From Betaproteobacteria bacterium (lineage in GTDB: Bacteria; Pseudomonadota; Gammaproteobacteria; Burkholderiales; Ga0077523), in contig JADJPK010000015.1 in NCBI GenBank assembly GCA_016713305.1, positions 24,338-88,337 on the forward strand: a stretch of 64,000 bases of DNA, written 5' to 3'. Below the pieces are notes generated by a model that saw only the letters and a program-made list of their open reading frames with translations, did not search any database and was not told the DNA's origin. Position 1 is the stretch's first letter. Each line of letters begins with the position of its first letter. Below, piece after piece: positions 8,539 to 17,446 of this stretch. The position numbers and the translations under genes are program-made.

Positions 8539-10149
8539 TTACAACGAATATGCGTTCAGCGTCGCCAACTGCCGTTCGGCCCGGGCGCGCAGTCCATTGG
8601 CCTTCTGTGCGGACTGTGACGCCGCAAAGGACACCTGCTCCGCCATCTGCGCGATCTGTTCGATCTCACGGGCGATGTCCTGGCTGGCAATCCCCTGTTC
8701 CCGGATGGAGTGCGCGATCTCGCCCACCAGGCGTTCCGTGCTCCCCACCGACATGCCGATGCCCGTGATCGCCGCGTCTGCCTTGTCGGCATGGGCCGCA
8801 CTGGTTTGCACGACTTGGAGCGCGGCATCCATGGCTTGGACGGCCTCCTGCGATCGGGTTCTCATCTGGATGATGGTCCGGTTGATCTCTGCCGTGGATG
8901 CGGTCGTGCGCTCGGCCAGCTTTCGAACTTCGTCTGCGACCACGGCAAAGCCACGGCCTTGCTCCCCGGCACGCGCGGCCTCGATCGCGGCATTGAGCGC
9001 GAGCAGATTGGTCTGATCCGCCACATCGCTGATCACTTTGACGACCGACCCCACCTCCTGACCATGCTCCTGCAGATTCGTCAGCGTGTCCGATGCGGTC
9101 TTCACGATCCCGGAGAAGGCGTGGATCTCGTGCAAGGTGTGCTCGATGACTTCGGACCCCGACTTCGCCTTGTTGCCCGAGTCGCGGGCTACCGTCTGCA
9201 TCTCGGTGGCCCGATTGCCGACCTCCGAGACGCTCACGGTGAGTTCCTCGACCGTGCTGGCAATCCGCGACGCCGCCTCGCTCTGATTGCCCACCGCTGC
9301 TGATACCTGTGCGGACAGGGCATTCATCTGGTTCGCCTCCGACGAGACTTCGCGGGCCCCATCACGGATGTCTCTGAGGTTGATCTGGAGCCGATCAAGG
9401 AGATCGTTGAAGGTCGTCCCCGTCAGGGCGATCTCGTCCTTTCCGTGGACCGTCACGCGTCGCGTGAAATCAAGCGACTGGGCAATGTGCGTCATCGCCG
9501 ACTGAAAGTCCGCCAGACTTCGGCGTACCCGCCTCATGGTCGTGACCCCGATGGCGATGACGACCAGCGCCGAGACCGCCATCAGTCCTATGAACCAGGT
9601 CACCGTCCAGCGCGTGGTGGCACGATTGTCCGTCGCATACCGGTTGCTTACCGCGAAGTTGAACGCGACGTGTTCGTCGAGCTTGCGGAGCACCACCTCG
9701 CCGAGCGGCTTCACTTCCGTGAGCAGCTTGGTCTGGATTGTCTGGGCATCCAGGGATGAGACGAGAACCTTGTCCCGAGCAGCGCGATAGACCTGCATCG
9801 CTTCCGTCTCCGACGACAGCATCGTCCTGTCTGTGTCGTCCGTGACCAGGTGGTCCCGGTAGTGAGCCAGCCTCTCGTCGATCTGCCTGTCAATTTCCGC
9901 CAGTGCATGCAGCAACTTCTGACGATCACCCTCGTCCCGGCTGATGGAAATCTGGTAGGCCACGACACGAAGCGCGAGGGCATTCTTGGAGATGTCTTCC
10001 AGCGCCTTGATGCTTGGAAGCACGTCTGTCTGGACCTGCTCGAAGCGCCAGTCGGCCTTCATGAAATTGAGTATGGCCATGGCACCGATGAGCAGTTGGG
10101 TGCCCAAGGCGATGGCGAGCAAGGCCGCGAGGCGTGACGAGATCTTCAT
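8539..10149 (-). CDS. Methyl-accepting chemotaxis protein
   Basis: A 536-residue chemoreceptor. Two membrane helices (about 9-30 and 184-203) flank a periplasmic helical ligand-binding domain of about 150 residues of the four-helix-bundle type. A HAMP linker follows (about 204-260), then the long cytoplasmic signalling coiled coil. The hairpin tip that contacts CheA and CheW is clear: DVADQTNLLALNAAIEAARA followed by GEQGRGFAVVADEVRKLAER. The start MKISSRLAAL is chosen because it directly precedes the first membrane helix and has a GGAGA-like ribosome-binding site. It stands alone; no che genes are nearby. The ligand is unknown. Confidence 0.95.
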   Translation of the reverse strand: MKISSRLAALLAIALGTQLLIGAMAILNFMKADWRFEQVQTDVLPSIKALEDISKNALALRVVAYQISISRDEGDRQKLLHALAEIDRQIDERLAHYRDHLVTDDTDRTMLSSETEAMQVYRAARDKVLVSSLDAQTIQTKLLTEVKPLGEVVLRKLDEHVAFNFAVSNRYATDNRATTRWTVTWFIGLMAVSALVVIAIGVTTMRRVRRSLADFQSAMTHIAQSLDFTRRVTVHGKDEIALTGTTFNDLLDRLQINLRDIRDGAREVSSEANQMNALSAQVSAAVGNQSEAASRIASTVEELTVSVSEVGNRATEMQTVARDSGNKAKSGSEVIEHTLHEIHAFSGIVKTASDTLTNLQEHGQEVGSVVKVISDVADQTNLLALNAAIEAARAGEQGRGFAVVADEVRKLAERTTASTAEINRTIIQMRTRSQEAVQAMDAALQVVQTSAAHADKADAAITGIGMSVGSTERLVGEIAHSIREQGIASQDIAREIEQIAQMAEQVSFAASQSAQKANGLRARAERQLATLNAYSL

Positions 10150-10647
10150 GGCGGTCTCCGGGGATTGGGGAGAACTCGAGGCTTTCAGGACGAATGTGTC
10201 GAGCCGAAGTGATCCGGATAACGGAGTGATTCTCCTGGACTTTATCGCTGTCATTCCTTGCATGTGTCAGTTCCGACGGGTACCGGAGGCGAGCGCTTCC
10301 GGCCAGGTGGTGATGGCGGTCACCGGTCTTTCGTTGCCGGCACATTGCGCTCGGCCCTCCCCGTCGGAATCGACGCTTGTGGAAGTAACGCGGCGCAATG
10401 GCCGTTCGGCACATGCCTCAACAGGTGAACGGGACCACTGGCAATCGTCGACATGCACGCTGCCGGTTCAGACAAGGCTCCGGCCGTCCGCCGGAACACC
10501 TCCTCCCAATCTCCGGCCGGCATCGCGGTGTGCCATTGCAGTGGCCACCTCGGATGCCGGAACGACGATCGCCCACCGATCATCGGCCGGAACACCGCTG
10601 CCGCCGATAGGTCGAAGTGATATCTTCCACTCCATGGATCGCGTGCC
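10150..10647. other. Gap with no gene seen
   Basis: Frames here are short and lack ribosome-binding sites or protein-like composition. It should hold the promoters of the chemoreceptor (minus) and the DUF4124 gene (plus). Confidence 0.5.
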
Positions 10648-11142
10648 ATGCCGATGGTGAAGTTGTCTCCCGCCCCTGGCGGCGCGTATGCGCCTTCTGC
10701 GTCCTTGTCGCTCTCGTCCGTACTGCCCGTACCGGCGCTCGCCCAGGTCTACAAGTGGGTCGATGAACACGGCAAGGTGCACTACGGCGATGCGCCGCCG
10801 GATCACGCGCAAGGCAAGAAGAAGCCGGTCAAGATCGAGACACCGGCGCAGAGTCCAGGGGAACGCGATGCGGCGCTGAAGCGCGCGGAGGCCGAGCGTC
10901 GCAAGCTGGACCATCTCACGCACTCTCGAAGGAATGCGGACGAGAACGCGAAGCACAGGCCCGCAACGGCCACGATAGCCCCCACCCCTCCAAACGAGAC
11001 GCCGTGCCAGAAGGAATGGCGCGAGTTTCGCGAGCGGGCCGCATGCTTCGCCCCGTACCGTACTGCTACCGGCGGCATCAAGGCGGAGGCCTACCAGAAG
11101 TGCAAGGAAGCCGTGCAGCCGAGCAGCGTCTGCCCGCCCTGA
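10648..11142 (+). CDS. DUF4124 domain-containing secreted protein
   Basis: A 164-residue protein with the DUF4124 motif QVYKWVDEHGKVHYGDAPP right after a probable signal-peptide cleavage site (PVPALAQ). The middle is a charged helix (ERDAALKRAEAERRKLDHL) and the C-terminal third carries four cysteines (TPCQKEW, ERAACFAPY, YQKCKEAV, SSVCPP), probably two disulfides. The N-terminus as read (MPMVKLSPAPGG...) is a poor signal peptide without the usual basic start, so either the true start differs or there is a small indel near 10690. DUF4124 proteins are periplasmic, common in proteobacteria and functionally unknown. Confidence 0.8.
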   Translation: MPMVKLSPAPGGAYAPSASLSLSSVLPVPALAQVYKWVDEHGKVHYGDAPPDHAQGKKKPVKIETPAQSPGERDAALKRAEAERRKLDHLTHSRRNADENAKHRPATATIAPTPPNETPCQKEWREFRERAACFAPYRTATGGIKAEAYQKCKEAVQPSSVCPP

Positions 11143-11417
11143 GTCCGGCCCCGCGCCGAGTTCGCGCTGGTACGCGCATTCATCCGCCGCCTGCTGCACC
11201 CTCACCTGGGCCTCGGGGCTCGGGATGGCACGCCGCTCCGAACGTCCAGACCGCCACCCGCATCGACTCACGGTCGATTCGAGTCTTTGCCTTCATCCCC
11301 GCTCCCTTGACAGGCCGCCGTCATCCTTCGCGCATAATCGCGCCAGTCTTGTCGGGAGCCGCCTCGTCCGCGACTGTGCTCGACATTCCTTCACACCCCC
11401 GCCCAGGAGCCCACGTC

Positions 11418-12251
11418 GTGCCCGCCGAAGAAGACCTGTCCACGAGCCAGACCGCCGATCCCGCCCCGCAACCCGCCCCGCTGCCGGCCAACTTCGTCTT
11501 CCCTCCCGACCTTCTGCACCTGTGGGACGAGCGGATGATGCGCAACTTCCACCTGCTCAACCGCGGGTACGAAGACGAAGCCCAGTTGAAGCAGAACATC
11601 GAGACCGTCCGTTGGAACACGTGCGTGACGTACGACGGGCTGATCTCGCTTGGTCATCAGGTCGCCTATGTCGAGCGCAAGGGCCTGGAGGGTGCCTACG
11701 TCGAGACCGGCTGCTGGATGGGCGGCTCCGCGGGGATGGCAGCGCTGGTGAATCTCCAACGGTCGGATCGTCGTCGAATGATTCATCTGTTCGATTCGTT
11801 TCAGGGCCTGCCCGAGCCGAGCGCTAAGGATTACAGCCAGAGCTTTGCCGACAATTTCCGTATCGCGGAGGAAGACTGCCGGGGCCGCATGGAGCCCATC
11901 GACATGTGCGTGGCCAAACAGTCGGATGTGGAGGACTGCCTGTTCCGGAAGGTCGGCTATCCGCAGGAGTATGTCCGGATCCATGTGGGCTGGTTCCGGG
12001 ACACCATTCCGGCCGTCGCCCCGCAGATCGGCCCGATCGCCATCCTGAGGCTGGATGGCGACTTCTACGAATCCACCTGGGTGGCGCTCGAGGGCCTGTA
12101 TCCGCATGTCGTTCCCGGCGGCCTCGTCGTCATCGACGATTGGTGCCTGTCGGGTTGCAGAAAGGCGGTCCAGGATTACTTTGCGAAGATCGGCATCGAC
12201 CCCTACGTTCATTTCGCGGACGGTTGCGTGCGCTACTTCTTCAAGCCATAG
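11418..12251 (+). CDS. TylF/MycF family O-methyltransferase
   Basis: A 277-residue enzyme of the TylF (macrocin O-methyltransferase) family. GTG 11418 is chosen because AGGAG lies eight bases before it. The SAM-binding strand reads GAYVETGCWMGGSAGM, followed by the acidic strand RRMIHLFDSFQGLPEPSAKD. LRLDGDFYEST and VVIDDW supply the metal-binding acidic residues expected in this Mg2+-dependent family. Members methylate sugar hydroxyls in macrolides, but many proteobacterial homologues lie in surface-glycan contexts. Here the neighbours give no pathway, so the acceptor is unknown. Confidence 0.88.
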   Translation: MPAEEDLSTSQTADPAPQPAPLPANFVFPPDLLHLWDERMMRNFHLLNRGYEDEAQLKQNIETVRWNTCVTYDGLISLGHQVAYVERKGLEGAYVETGCWMGGSAGMAALVNLQRSDRRRMIHLFDSFQGLPEPSAKDYSQSFADNFRIAEEDCRGRMEPIDMCVAKQSDVEDCLFRKVGYPQEYVRIHVGWFRDTIPAVAPQIGPIAILRLDGDFYESTWVALEGLYPHVVPGGLVVIDDWCLSGCRKAVQDYFAKIGIDPYVHFADGCVRYFFKP

Positions 12252-12463
12252 CAACGCGCCCGCCGGCGCGCTGCTCACCGGCTACGATCTCGAATCGAAG
12301 GTCGAACCGGGTGCGTTGTGTCTATGGGTGTCTGTCAGGAAAAGCACGAGACATCGGGCCAGCGTCGCGCGCGGCAACGCTGCGGAGGCTCACACGCGGG
12401 GTTGAGCGGTCCGCTGAAGTCCGCCACAGCCCGGATGGGCCAGGAAGAATTGCGTTGTTCGTC

Positions 12464-12625
12464 TCAACGAAACTCCGCTAGGTCCTGCTTCGCGTACGCC
12501 ACCTTGCGAAGCTTTCCGAAGCCCGTGTGACCGTACCTGTCCTTGCTCCAGCCGCTCATCTTGTTCGGCTTGCACAGCAAACACCCAGCACGCGCGTTCT
12601 TCGGTTTCCCTCGCTTGTGGTTCAT
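12464..12625 (-). CDS. Small conserved CLLCKP-type protein
   Basis: A 53-residue basic protein starting MNHKRGKPKNARAGCLLCKP with a GGAAGGAAA ribosome-binding site just upstream on the minus strand. The KPKNARAGCLLCKP block, with two Cys three residues apart, recurs in short uncharacterised bacterial proteins. It may bind a metal or nucleic acid, given its charge. The much longer open frame that contains it is rejected because it overlaps the well-supported DUF4259 gene. Confidence 0.6.
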   Translation of the reverse strand: MNHKRGKPKNARAGCLLCKPNKMSGWSKDRYGHTGFGKLRKVAYAKQDLAEFR

Positions 12626-12967
12626 TCGTTTCCTTCCGTCTCGAGTTTCGTTCACCGCGAACGTTCGCAGATTCCGTTTCGCCCCGCAACGCGGCCGGAT
12701 GCCACTCCAACGCGGGCGCAATCGATGGTGCCCGGACGCTGGCGCGCATCGTTCCCGGTACTTTTCCATTTCACGATTTGGCGGAGCGCTCGTCGCAATG
12801 TCTTCCCTGAATGGTTCGAGTCCTACCGGATTGAACGGGATGCGGGATGGCCCCGCAGAGACGCGCGCGTGGGGTGTCACCTGCCTCATGGTGTGCGATC
12901 CTCGACACGGCACAGGGCCGATGATCGACCCCATACGGGGCCGCGGGGCCGGTTCAGGGGAGACACC

Positions 12968-13834
12968 ATGGGTGCGTGGGGCGCAGGACTTTACGACGAC
13001 GACACTGCCGGCGATCTGAAGAACACGATTGCGCTTGTCACCAAGGTCCCGGAGGACGGCGACCGGTTGCTTCAGATGCTCAAGGACGTCCAGGGAGAGG
13101 TCGACCCGGCGGAGGAGAACGGCTCGCTTTTCTGGCTGGTCGTGGCCGATCAGTTCGAAAAGAAGGGCATCCCCTGCCGTGAAGCTTTCGACACCGCGTT
13201 GGCGATCATCGAATCGGAACGCGATCTCGCGCACTGCCGCGCACGGGGCGCGGACGAGAAGTTTCTGCGTGAACGCGCCAGATCGCTGAGCGAACTGGCG
13301 GAACGCCTGCGCAGTCCGCGTCCCGCCAAGGCCCGACCGAAGGCAGCGAAGCCGCCTTCTCTGGTACTGGAAACAGGACAGGTCCATGCATTTCCCACCA
13401 TGCAGGGCAACGCGTGGCACCCGTACCGACTTCCCGCGCACGGCAGCTTCGTACCCGACGGATGGGGCGCGCTGGCCGTGTTGGATACCGGACGGGCGTT
13501 CGATTGGCTGCCATGGGTGGCGCTGGCCGGGCTGATGGTGCCGCCGGACACCAAGCCGACGCTGGGCGCCGCGATGGACGCACGGCTCATCTTTCATCCT
13601 CAAACCCGTGACGCCGGCCGGTTCGTCCCCAAGCCGGCCCACGCGAAGGGGCCCGGCCTCGAGCTCCTCTGCCAAGTCGATCTGGATGTGGCGAGGGTGA
13701 CACCTCATCTGTCGAAGTGGCCGGTGAAAAGAGCCATCCAGTTCGACTGGACCATCGCCTATGGCGCGCTGACGTCGGCATCGACACCTTCGGACACCTC
13801 CTCCGGCCTCTCGCTTCGCTCGCTTTGCCTCTGA
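12968..13834 (+). CDS. DUF4259 domain-containing protein
   Basis: A 288-residue protein. The start MGAWGAGLYDDDTAGDLKN is the standard opening of DUF4259 proteins and follows a GGGGAG ribosome-binding site. The domain covers about the first 100 residues. The rest contains a Lys/Pro/Ala-rich linker (RPAKARPKAAKPPS) and a C-terminal domain without recognised family (GALAVLDTGRAFDWLPWVAL). No signal peptide is present. The start is preferred over the upstream open frame because only from here does the sequence look conserved. Confidence 0.8.
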   Translation: MGAWGAGLYDDDTAGDLKNTIALVTKVPEDGDRLLQMLKDVQGEVDPAEENGSLFWLVVADQFEKKGIPCREAFDTALAIIESERDLAHCRARGADEKFLRERARSLSELAERLRSPRPAKARPKAAKPPSLVLETGQVHAFPTMQGNAWHPYRLPAHGSFVPDGWGALAVLDTGRAFDWLPWVALAGLMVPPDTKPTLGAAMDARLIFHPQTRDAGRFVPKPAHAKGPGLELLCQVDLDVARVTPHLSKWPVKRAIQFDWTIAYGALTSASTPSDTSSGLSLRSLCL

Positions 13835-14021
13835 GGTGTCCGCCCCGGGTGCCAGGCCCCGGAGTTCATGAAAATCCTGAGGGTCGATTCCGCAAGACCG
13901 TTCTATCTGCCCATCCGTCGACGCCCCTAGCATCGTCGTGGCCCATGCGGCAGCGTTTTCCCTCGCCCCTGGGCAAGACCCACCACCCGTCCGATTCAGA
14001 CCTCACCCAAAGGGGGCTCCC

Positions 14022-14713
14022 ATGTTGAATCAGTTCCATCCCGAGAACACGTACGCGACGACATCGACCACTTCCACCCATGGCTTCGTGGAAAAAGCGC
14101 CACGGCGCGGCTCCCGGACGCGCAAGGCCGCGCTCCTCGGAACTGCGCTCACCGGGATGCTGGCTTTGCCACCCACGATCGGAAGCGCTGGCGAACCCAG
14201 TATCAAGGTGACCGACGAGTCGTTCAAATGCATCAGCCAGATGACCAAGGTGCGGCACTTCTACGTGGACAACCTTGCCGGGAAACTGCCGAGACCGTGG
14301 CAGTGGCGACTGCAGGCCGCGGCGACTACCCCGAGGGTTCGGTCGTGCAACTGATGCCGAACGAGGTGATGATCAAGCAGCAGAAGGGGTACAGCCCTGC
14401 GACGCGCGACTGGGAGTTCTTCTGGATCGACGTGGACAAGAACGGCTCCAAGATCTTCACGCGCGGCTTTGCCGAGGTGAACAACCGTCTTGGCCTCAAC
14501 TGCTTCACCTGTCACGTCAAGGCGCGGCCCGAGTTCGATTTCATTTGCGAAACGGATCAGGGCTGCGATCCGATTCCGGTCACCAAGGCGATGTTCGGCG
14601 CGTTGCAGCGGACGGACCCCCGTTGCGAGGGTTCCGACAAGGTCAGCGCGGAAGATGCAGAAGCCCTGCGCCAACTGGGCGAGATCGTCAAGGCGCTTAC
14701 CGAGAAGAAGTAG
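14022..14713 (+). CDS. Cytochrome P460-like monoheme c-type protein (one frameshift)
   Basis: An exported haem protein of about 230 residues. The basic N-terminus and signal peptide (RTRKAALLGTALTGMLALPP) lead to VRHFYVDNLAGK. A one-base deletion near 14290 then breaks the frame; restoring one G gives LAETVAVATAGRGDYPEGS. The second part contains WEFFWIDVDKNGS, one haem site CFTCH and FDFICETDQGCDPIPVT. YPEGS, the single CxxCH and the GC(D)P(I)P end are the pattern of the cytochrome P460 family, whose members oxidise hydroxylamine or bind nitric oxide. A Lys cross-link to haem cannot be judged from sequence. A strong hairpin follows the stop. Either a sequence error or a pseudogene. Confidence 0.7.
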
Positions 14714-14738
14714 GCGGCTTCGGGGTTTCCGTCACGAC

Positions 14739-14767
14739 ACTGCCGCGGTGACCGGCACCGCGGCAGT
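14739..14767. terminator. Bidirectional hairpin between convergent genes
   Basis: A perfect 12-bp stem (ACTGCCGCGGTG paired with CACCGCGGCAGT) with a 5-base loop, 25 bases after the P460-like stop and about 75 bases past the end of the convergent PEP-CTERM gene. There is no clear T-run, but position and strength suit termination. Confidence 0.6.
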
Positions 14768-14842
14768 TGCGGAAAGTTCGTCCGATGTGTGACGCGGGAG
14801 TCCGCGCGGGCAGGTCGATCGACGTCCGACCGACAGGCTGGA

Positions 14843-15734
14843 TCAGTTGCAGGGCACCTTCCGCCGGATGCCCAACCCCATCAAACCGAGCCCTGCGAGC
14901 CACAGCGCCCAGGTCGACGGCTCGGGCACCGCCGGGGTCGGACCATTGTCGATGAGCGTGACGTTGTCGAAGCGCGCGGAGTCGAGACCGCCGAAATCGA
15001 ACGCCATCGCGGAGTCGAACAGCGTGTCGCCCCAGTTGACGACGCCGAATTCCAGCACATTGGTCCGGGTGGCAGCCACGGTGTAGACCGATTCGATCCA
15101 GCCTGTCGGGCCGCAGGTGTTGGCATCGTCCCAGCAGTAGCCGCTCCAGCCGCCCAGGGGCTCCCACGTGGTGCTGGAGATATTGAAACCAACGGAATTG
15201 CCGTCGTTCAGCGCGGCATCCAGCTCGTCGGGGGCACTTCCGTCCACCTGCCGCTCGAGCACATCGCCCGGCACGACATTGCCACGAGCCGAGTTGGTGC
15301 TGCGCGCGGTGAACAGCCAGGCGGCCGTCTCGTTGGTGCCCGCATCAATGATGCCTTGCCCAGGAGTAGTCGTCGTAGCCGCGACCGCCGGTGGAAAGGT
15401 AGTTGAAGTGCAAGGTCAGGACGTCGCCGGCCGATGCGGCAAAGGCGCTGGACCGCACGGTGGACCCGTTGTTGGACGTTTCGGTGCCCTTGCCGTCCGT
15501 CTTGAGCACGAGCGGCGAGACATCGAATACCCCGCCGGTGGTGCTGACATATCCGAATCAAGCGTTGCCCACGGGCGACTCGGGCACCGTGCTGTCTCCG
15601 AAGATGATTCCCGCGGCCCCGACGGCGGCCCACGTGACTCCCCCCAGATCGACATCTGCCGACGCCGCAGGCTAAGACAACCCGATCGCAAGGCGACCGG
15701 CCATGGCCGGTCCCGGTGATTTCCATTGCGTCAT
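14843..15734 (-). pseudogene. PEP-CTERM protein of the NF038132-like type, broken
   Basis: The 3' part is intact: FNISSTTWEPLGGWSGYCWD, FGVVNWGDTLFDSAMAFDFG and the sorting tail VPEPSTWALWLAGLGLMG then RRK. Upstream, the same protein continues (GDSTVPESPVGNA, FGYVSTTGGVFDVSPLVLKT, TSNNGSTVRSSAFAASAGDV) but is interrupted. There is an in-frame TAG in the signal-peptide region near 15675, an in-frame TGA between NA and FGYV near 15560, and a frameshift near 15360 (after YDDYSWA). The body resembles a PEP-CTERM family I know as NF038132. Because two lesions are nonsense codons rather than indels, real decay is likelier here than in other broken genes of this window. Confidence 0.75.
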
Positions 15735-15910
15735 TGTCTGGTCTCCTGGCTTCTATTGTTGGTACAGCGTCTCTGTGGATACCGGGATTGGGGGCGGCCG
15801 GTTCGATCATTTCGCCGCAGCGAGTGGGTGAATCTCTTGTTAGCATGCCTCCCGAGGACACCTGAACCCAGCGCCGGGGCGAGAGCCCATTGGCCCAAAG
15901 GAGAAGAACG

Positions 15911-17326
15911 ATGAGTCTGCCCGTACCGCGCCTGTGCCGTTCCGATGTTCGCCACGCACTTCTGGGTACCTGCCTGGTCTGGACTTTGGTCTCGTTGTCC
16001 TCCTCGGAGGCTGCTCAGACGGGCGTGACAGGCTTGGGCTTTCCCTTCGAAAACTCCCAGCCTTCGTTGGCACTCAACTTCCTGATGCCGACGGTGGGCG
16101 ACTATCCCATGGAAGAAGGCGACGCCAACGCTAGGGCGCTGGGAATGCTGCGAACGTTCACCTACTCCCATCTGACCTACGACCAGCCTTCTGCCAACGG
16201 GCAACAGATGTTCATCAACCAGAACCCGGCGCTGTTCTCTCTTCTGGGCACGACGTTCGGCGGCAACGGAATCAATACCTTCGCTCTGCCGGACCTGCGC
16301 GGAAGAACCATCGTCGGCGCCGGACCCTATGCCGAAGGTCAAGTACTGGGCAGCGCGGCGACCACGCTCACGATCAACCAGATGCCCGCACATTCGCACC
16401 CCACCAGTCTCGGGTTGCCCACGAGCGTCGCCGGGGCGGGTGCTTCCATCGACAATCTGCAGCCGTCCCTGGCCATGAAGTACCTGATCGCGGTCGACGC
16501 CCCCATACCCGGAACCCCTGCCGCGGCATCGTCTCCGACGTTCGCGGGGATGCTGGTTCCTTACGCAGGATGGCGGATACCGGGCGGGTTCGCGGCCGCC
16601 GAGGGGCAGCTGCTGTCCATACAGGATCATGTGAGCCTCTATTCGGTGATCGGCACCACCTACGGCGGCGATGGACAAACGACCTTCGCACTCCCCGATC
16701 TGCGCGGACGCACGCTGATCGGGGCAGGCTCGTACCCAGGGTTGACACCCCGGGCGCTCGGGTCGGTCACCGGAACGGAGGAATACCGGCTCGCTCCTGA
16801 TCAGGTGGCGATACATGGGCATTCCGCCGATAACGACGTTCGGGTCGGCGTCACGGGCAGTCCTTTTTCGTTAGTCGACACCATGCAGCCGTCTCTCGCG
16901 GTCAACTACATGATTTCCGTTCAGGGCAGCTTCCCTTCTCAGGAGTGCTGTACGGGTCTTGCGGATACCGCGCTTGGCGAAGTCGTGGCATTCGCAGGCG
17001 GAGCTGCGCCGGAAGGGTGGATGCTGGCCGACGGACGATTGCTGTTCATCTCTCAGTACCAGGCGCTCTTCGCACTGCTCGGCACGACCTTTGGAGGCGA
17101 CGGCAGGGTGACGTTCGCACTCCCCGATCTGCGGGGACGGACCCTCGTGGGCTCGGATGAAAGGATCCGGATTGGCGAGCAGTTCGGTACTGAATACGCG
17201 TCACTGTTCTTGGCCAATCTGCCCGCGCATGCGCACACCCTTCCCGTCCCTGAACCCGGAACCTGGTGGCTGCTGTTCGCCGGACTTATGGTCATGGTGC
17301 CCGTCGCGGCCCGGCGAGTGCACTGA
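15911..17326 (+). CDS. Triple phage-tail-collar surface protein with PEP-CTERM tail
   Basis: A 471-residue exported protein. ATG 15911 follows AAGGAG. After the signal peptide come three copies of a module of about 130-150 residues. Each has a variant of QPSLA(L/M/V)(N/K)Y(F/L/M), then LLGTTFGGNGINTFALPDLR, IGTTYGGDGQTTFALPDLRG and LLGTTFGGDGRVTFALPDLR, each followed by GRT(I/L)(V/I)G and a His-containing stretch (PAHSH, AIHGH, PAHAH). These are phage tail-collar domains as in microcystin-dependent (MdpB-like) proteins. The C-terminus is a sorting tail (PVPEPGTWWLLFAGLMV, ARR). It is probably exported, processed by an exosortase and displayed on the surface or in biofilm matrix. Its ligand is unknown. 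A full-length inverted repeat follows 18 bases after the stop. Confidence 0.9.
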   Translation: MSLPVPRLCRSDVRHALLGTCLVWTLVSLSSSEAAQTGVTGLGFPFENSQPSLALNFLMPTVGDYPMEEGDANARALGMLRTFTYSHLTYDQPSANGQQMFINQNPALFSLLGTTFGGNGINTFALPDLRGRTIVGAGPYAEGQVLGSAATTLTINQMPAHSHPTSLGLPTSVAGAGASIDNLQPSLAMKYLIAVDAPIPGTPAAASSPTFAGMLVPYAGWRIPGGFAAAEGQLLSIQDHVSLYSVIGTTYGGDGQTTFALPDLRGRTLIGAGSYPGLTPRALGSVTGTEEYRLAPDQVAIHGHSADNDVRVGVTGSPFSLVDTMQPSLAVNYMISVQGSFPSQECCTGLADTALGEVVAFAGGAAPEGWMLADGRLLFISQYQALFALLGTTFGGDGRVTFALPDLRGRTLVGSDERIRIGEQFGTEYASLFLANLPAHAHTLPVPEPGTWWLLFAGLMVMVPVAARRVH

Positions 17327-17344
17327 CCGCCGAACGTTACAACG

Positions 17345-17433
17345 TCGGGGTCAGGTCTTGCCTTTTGCCTCAACCTCGTCATTCTTGAAAGAGAACGCCG
17401 ATTTAGGGGGCAAAAGGCAAGACCTGACCCCGA
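17345..17433. repeat. REP-like palindromic element, full copy 1
   Basis: Left arm at 17345-17370 (TCGGGGTCAGGTCTTGCCTT plus TTGCCT) and the inverted arm at 17406-17433, separated by about 35 bases. The same element, spacer included, occurs in reverse orientation at 46405-46492. It lies between the stop of the tail-collar gene and the convergent gene at 17447. The type resembles REP/BIME sequences mobilised by REP-associated tyrosine transposases, but no such transposase is in the window. Confidence 0.85.
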
Positions 17434-17446
17434 AGTAATGGACAGA

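Noticed and set aside
12464..13933. Long minus-strand open frame of 489 codons
   Set aside because: It runs antisense to the DUF4259 gene, which has a normal start, ribosome-binding site and family motif. Only its last 53 codons look like a real small protein.
15911..17326. Prophage tail gene
   Set aside because: No other phage genes lie nearby, and the signal peptide plus PEP-CTERM tail mark it as a host surface protein.
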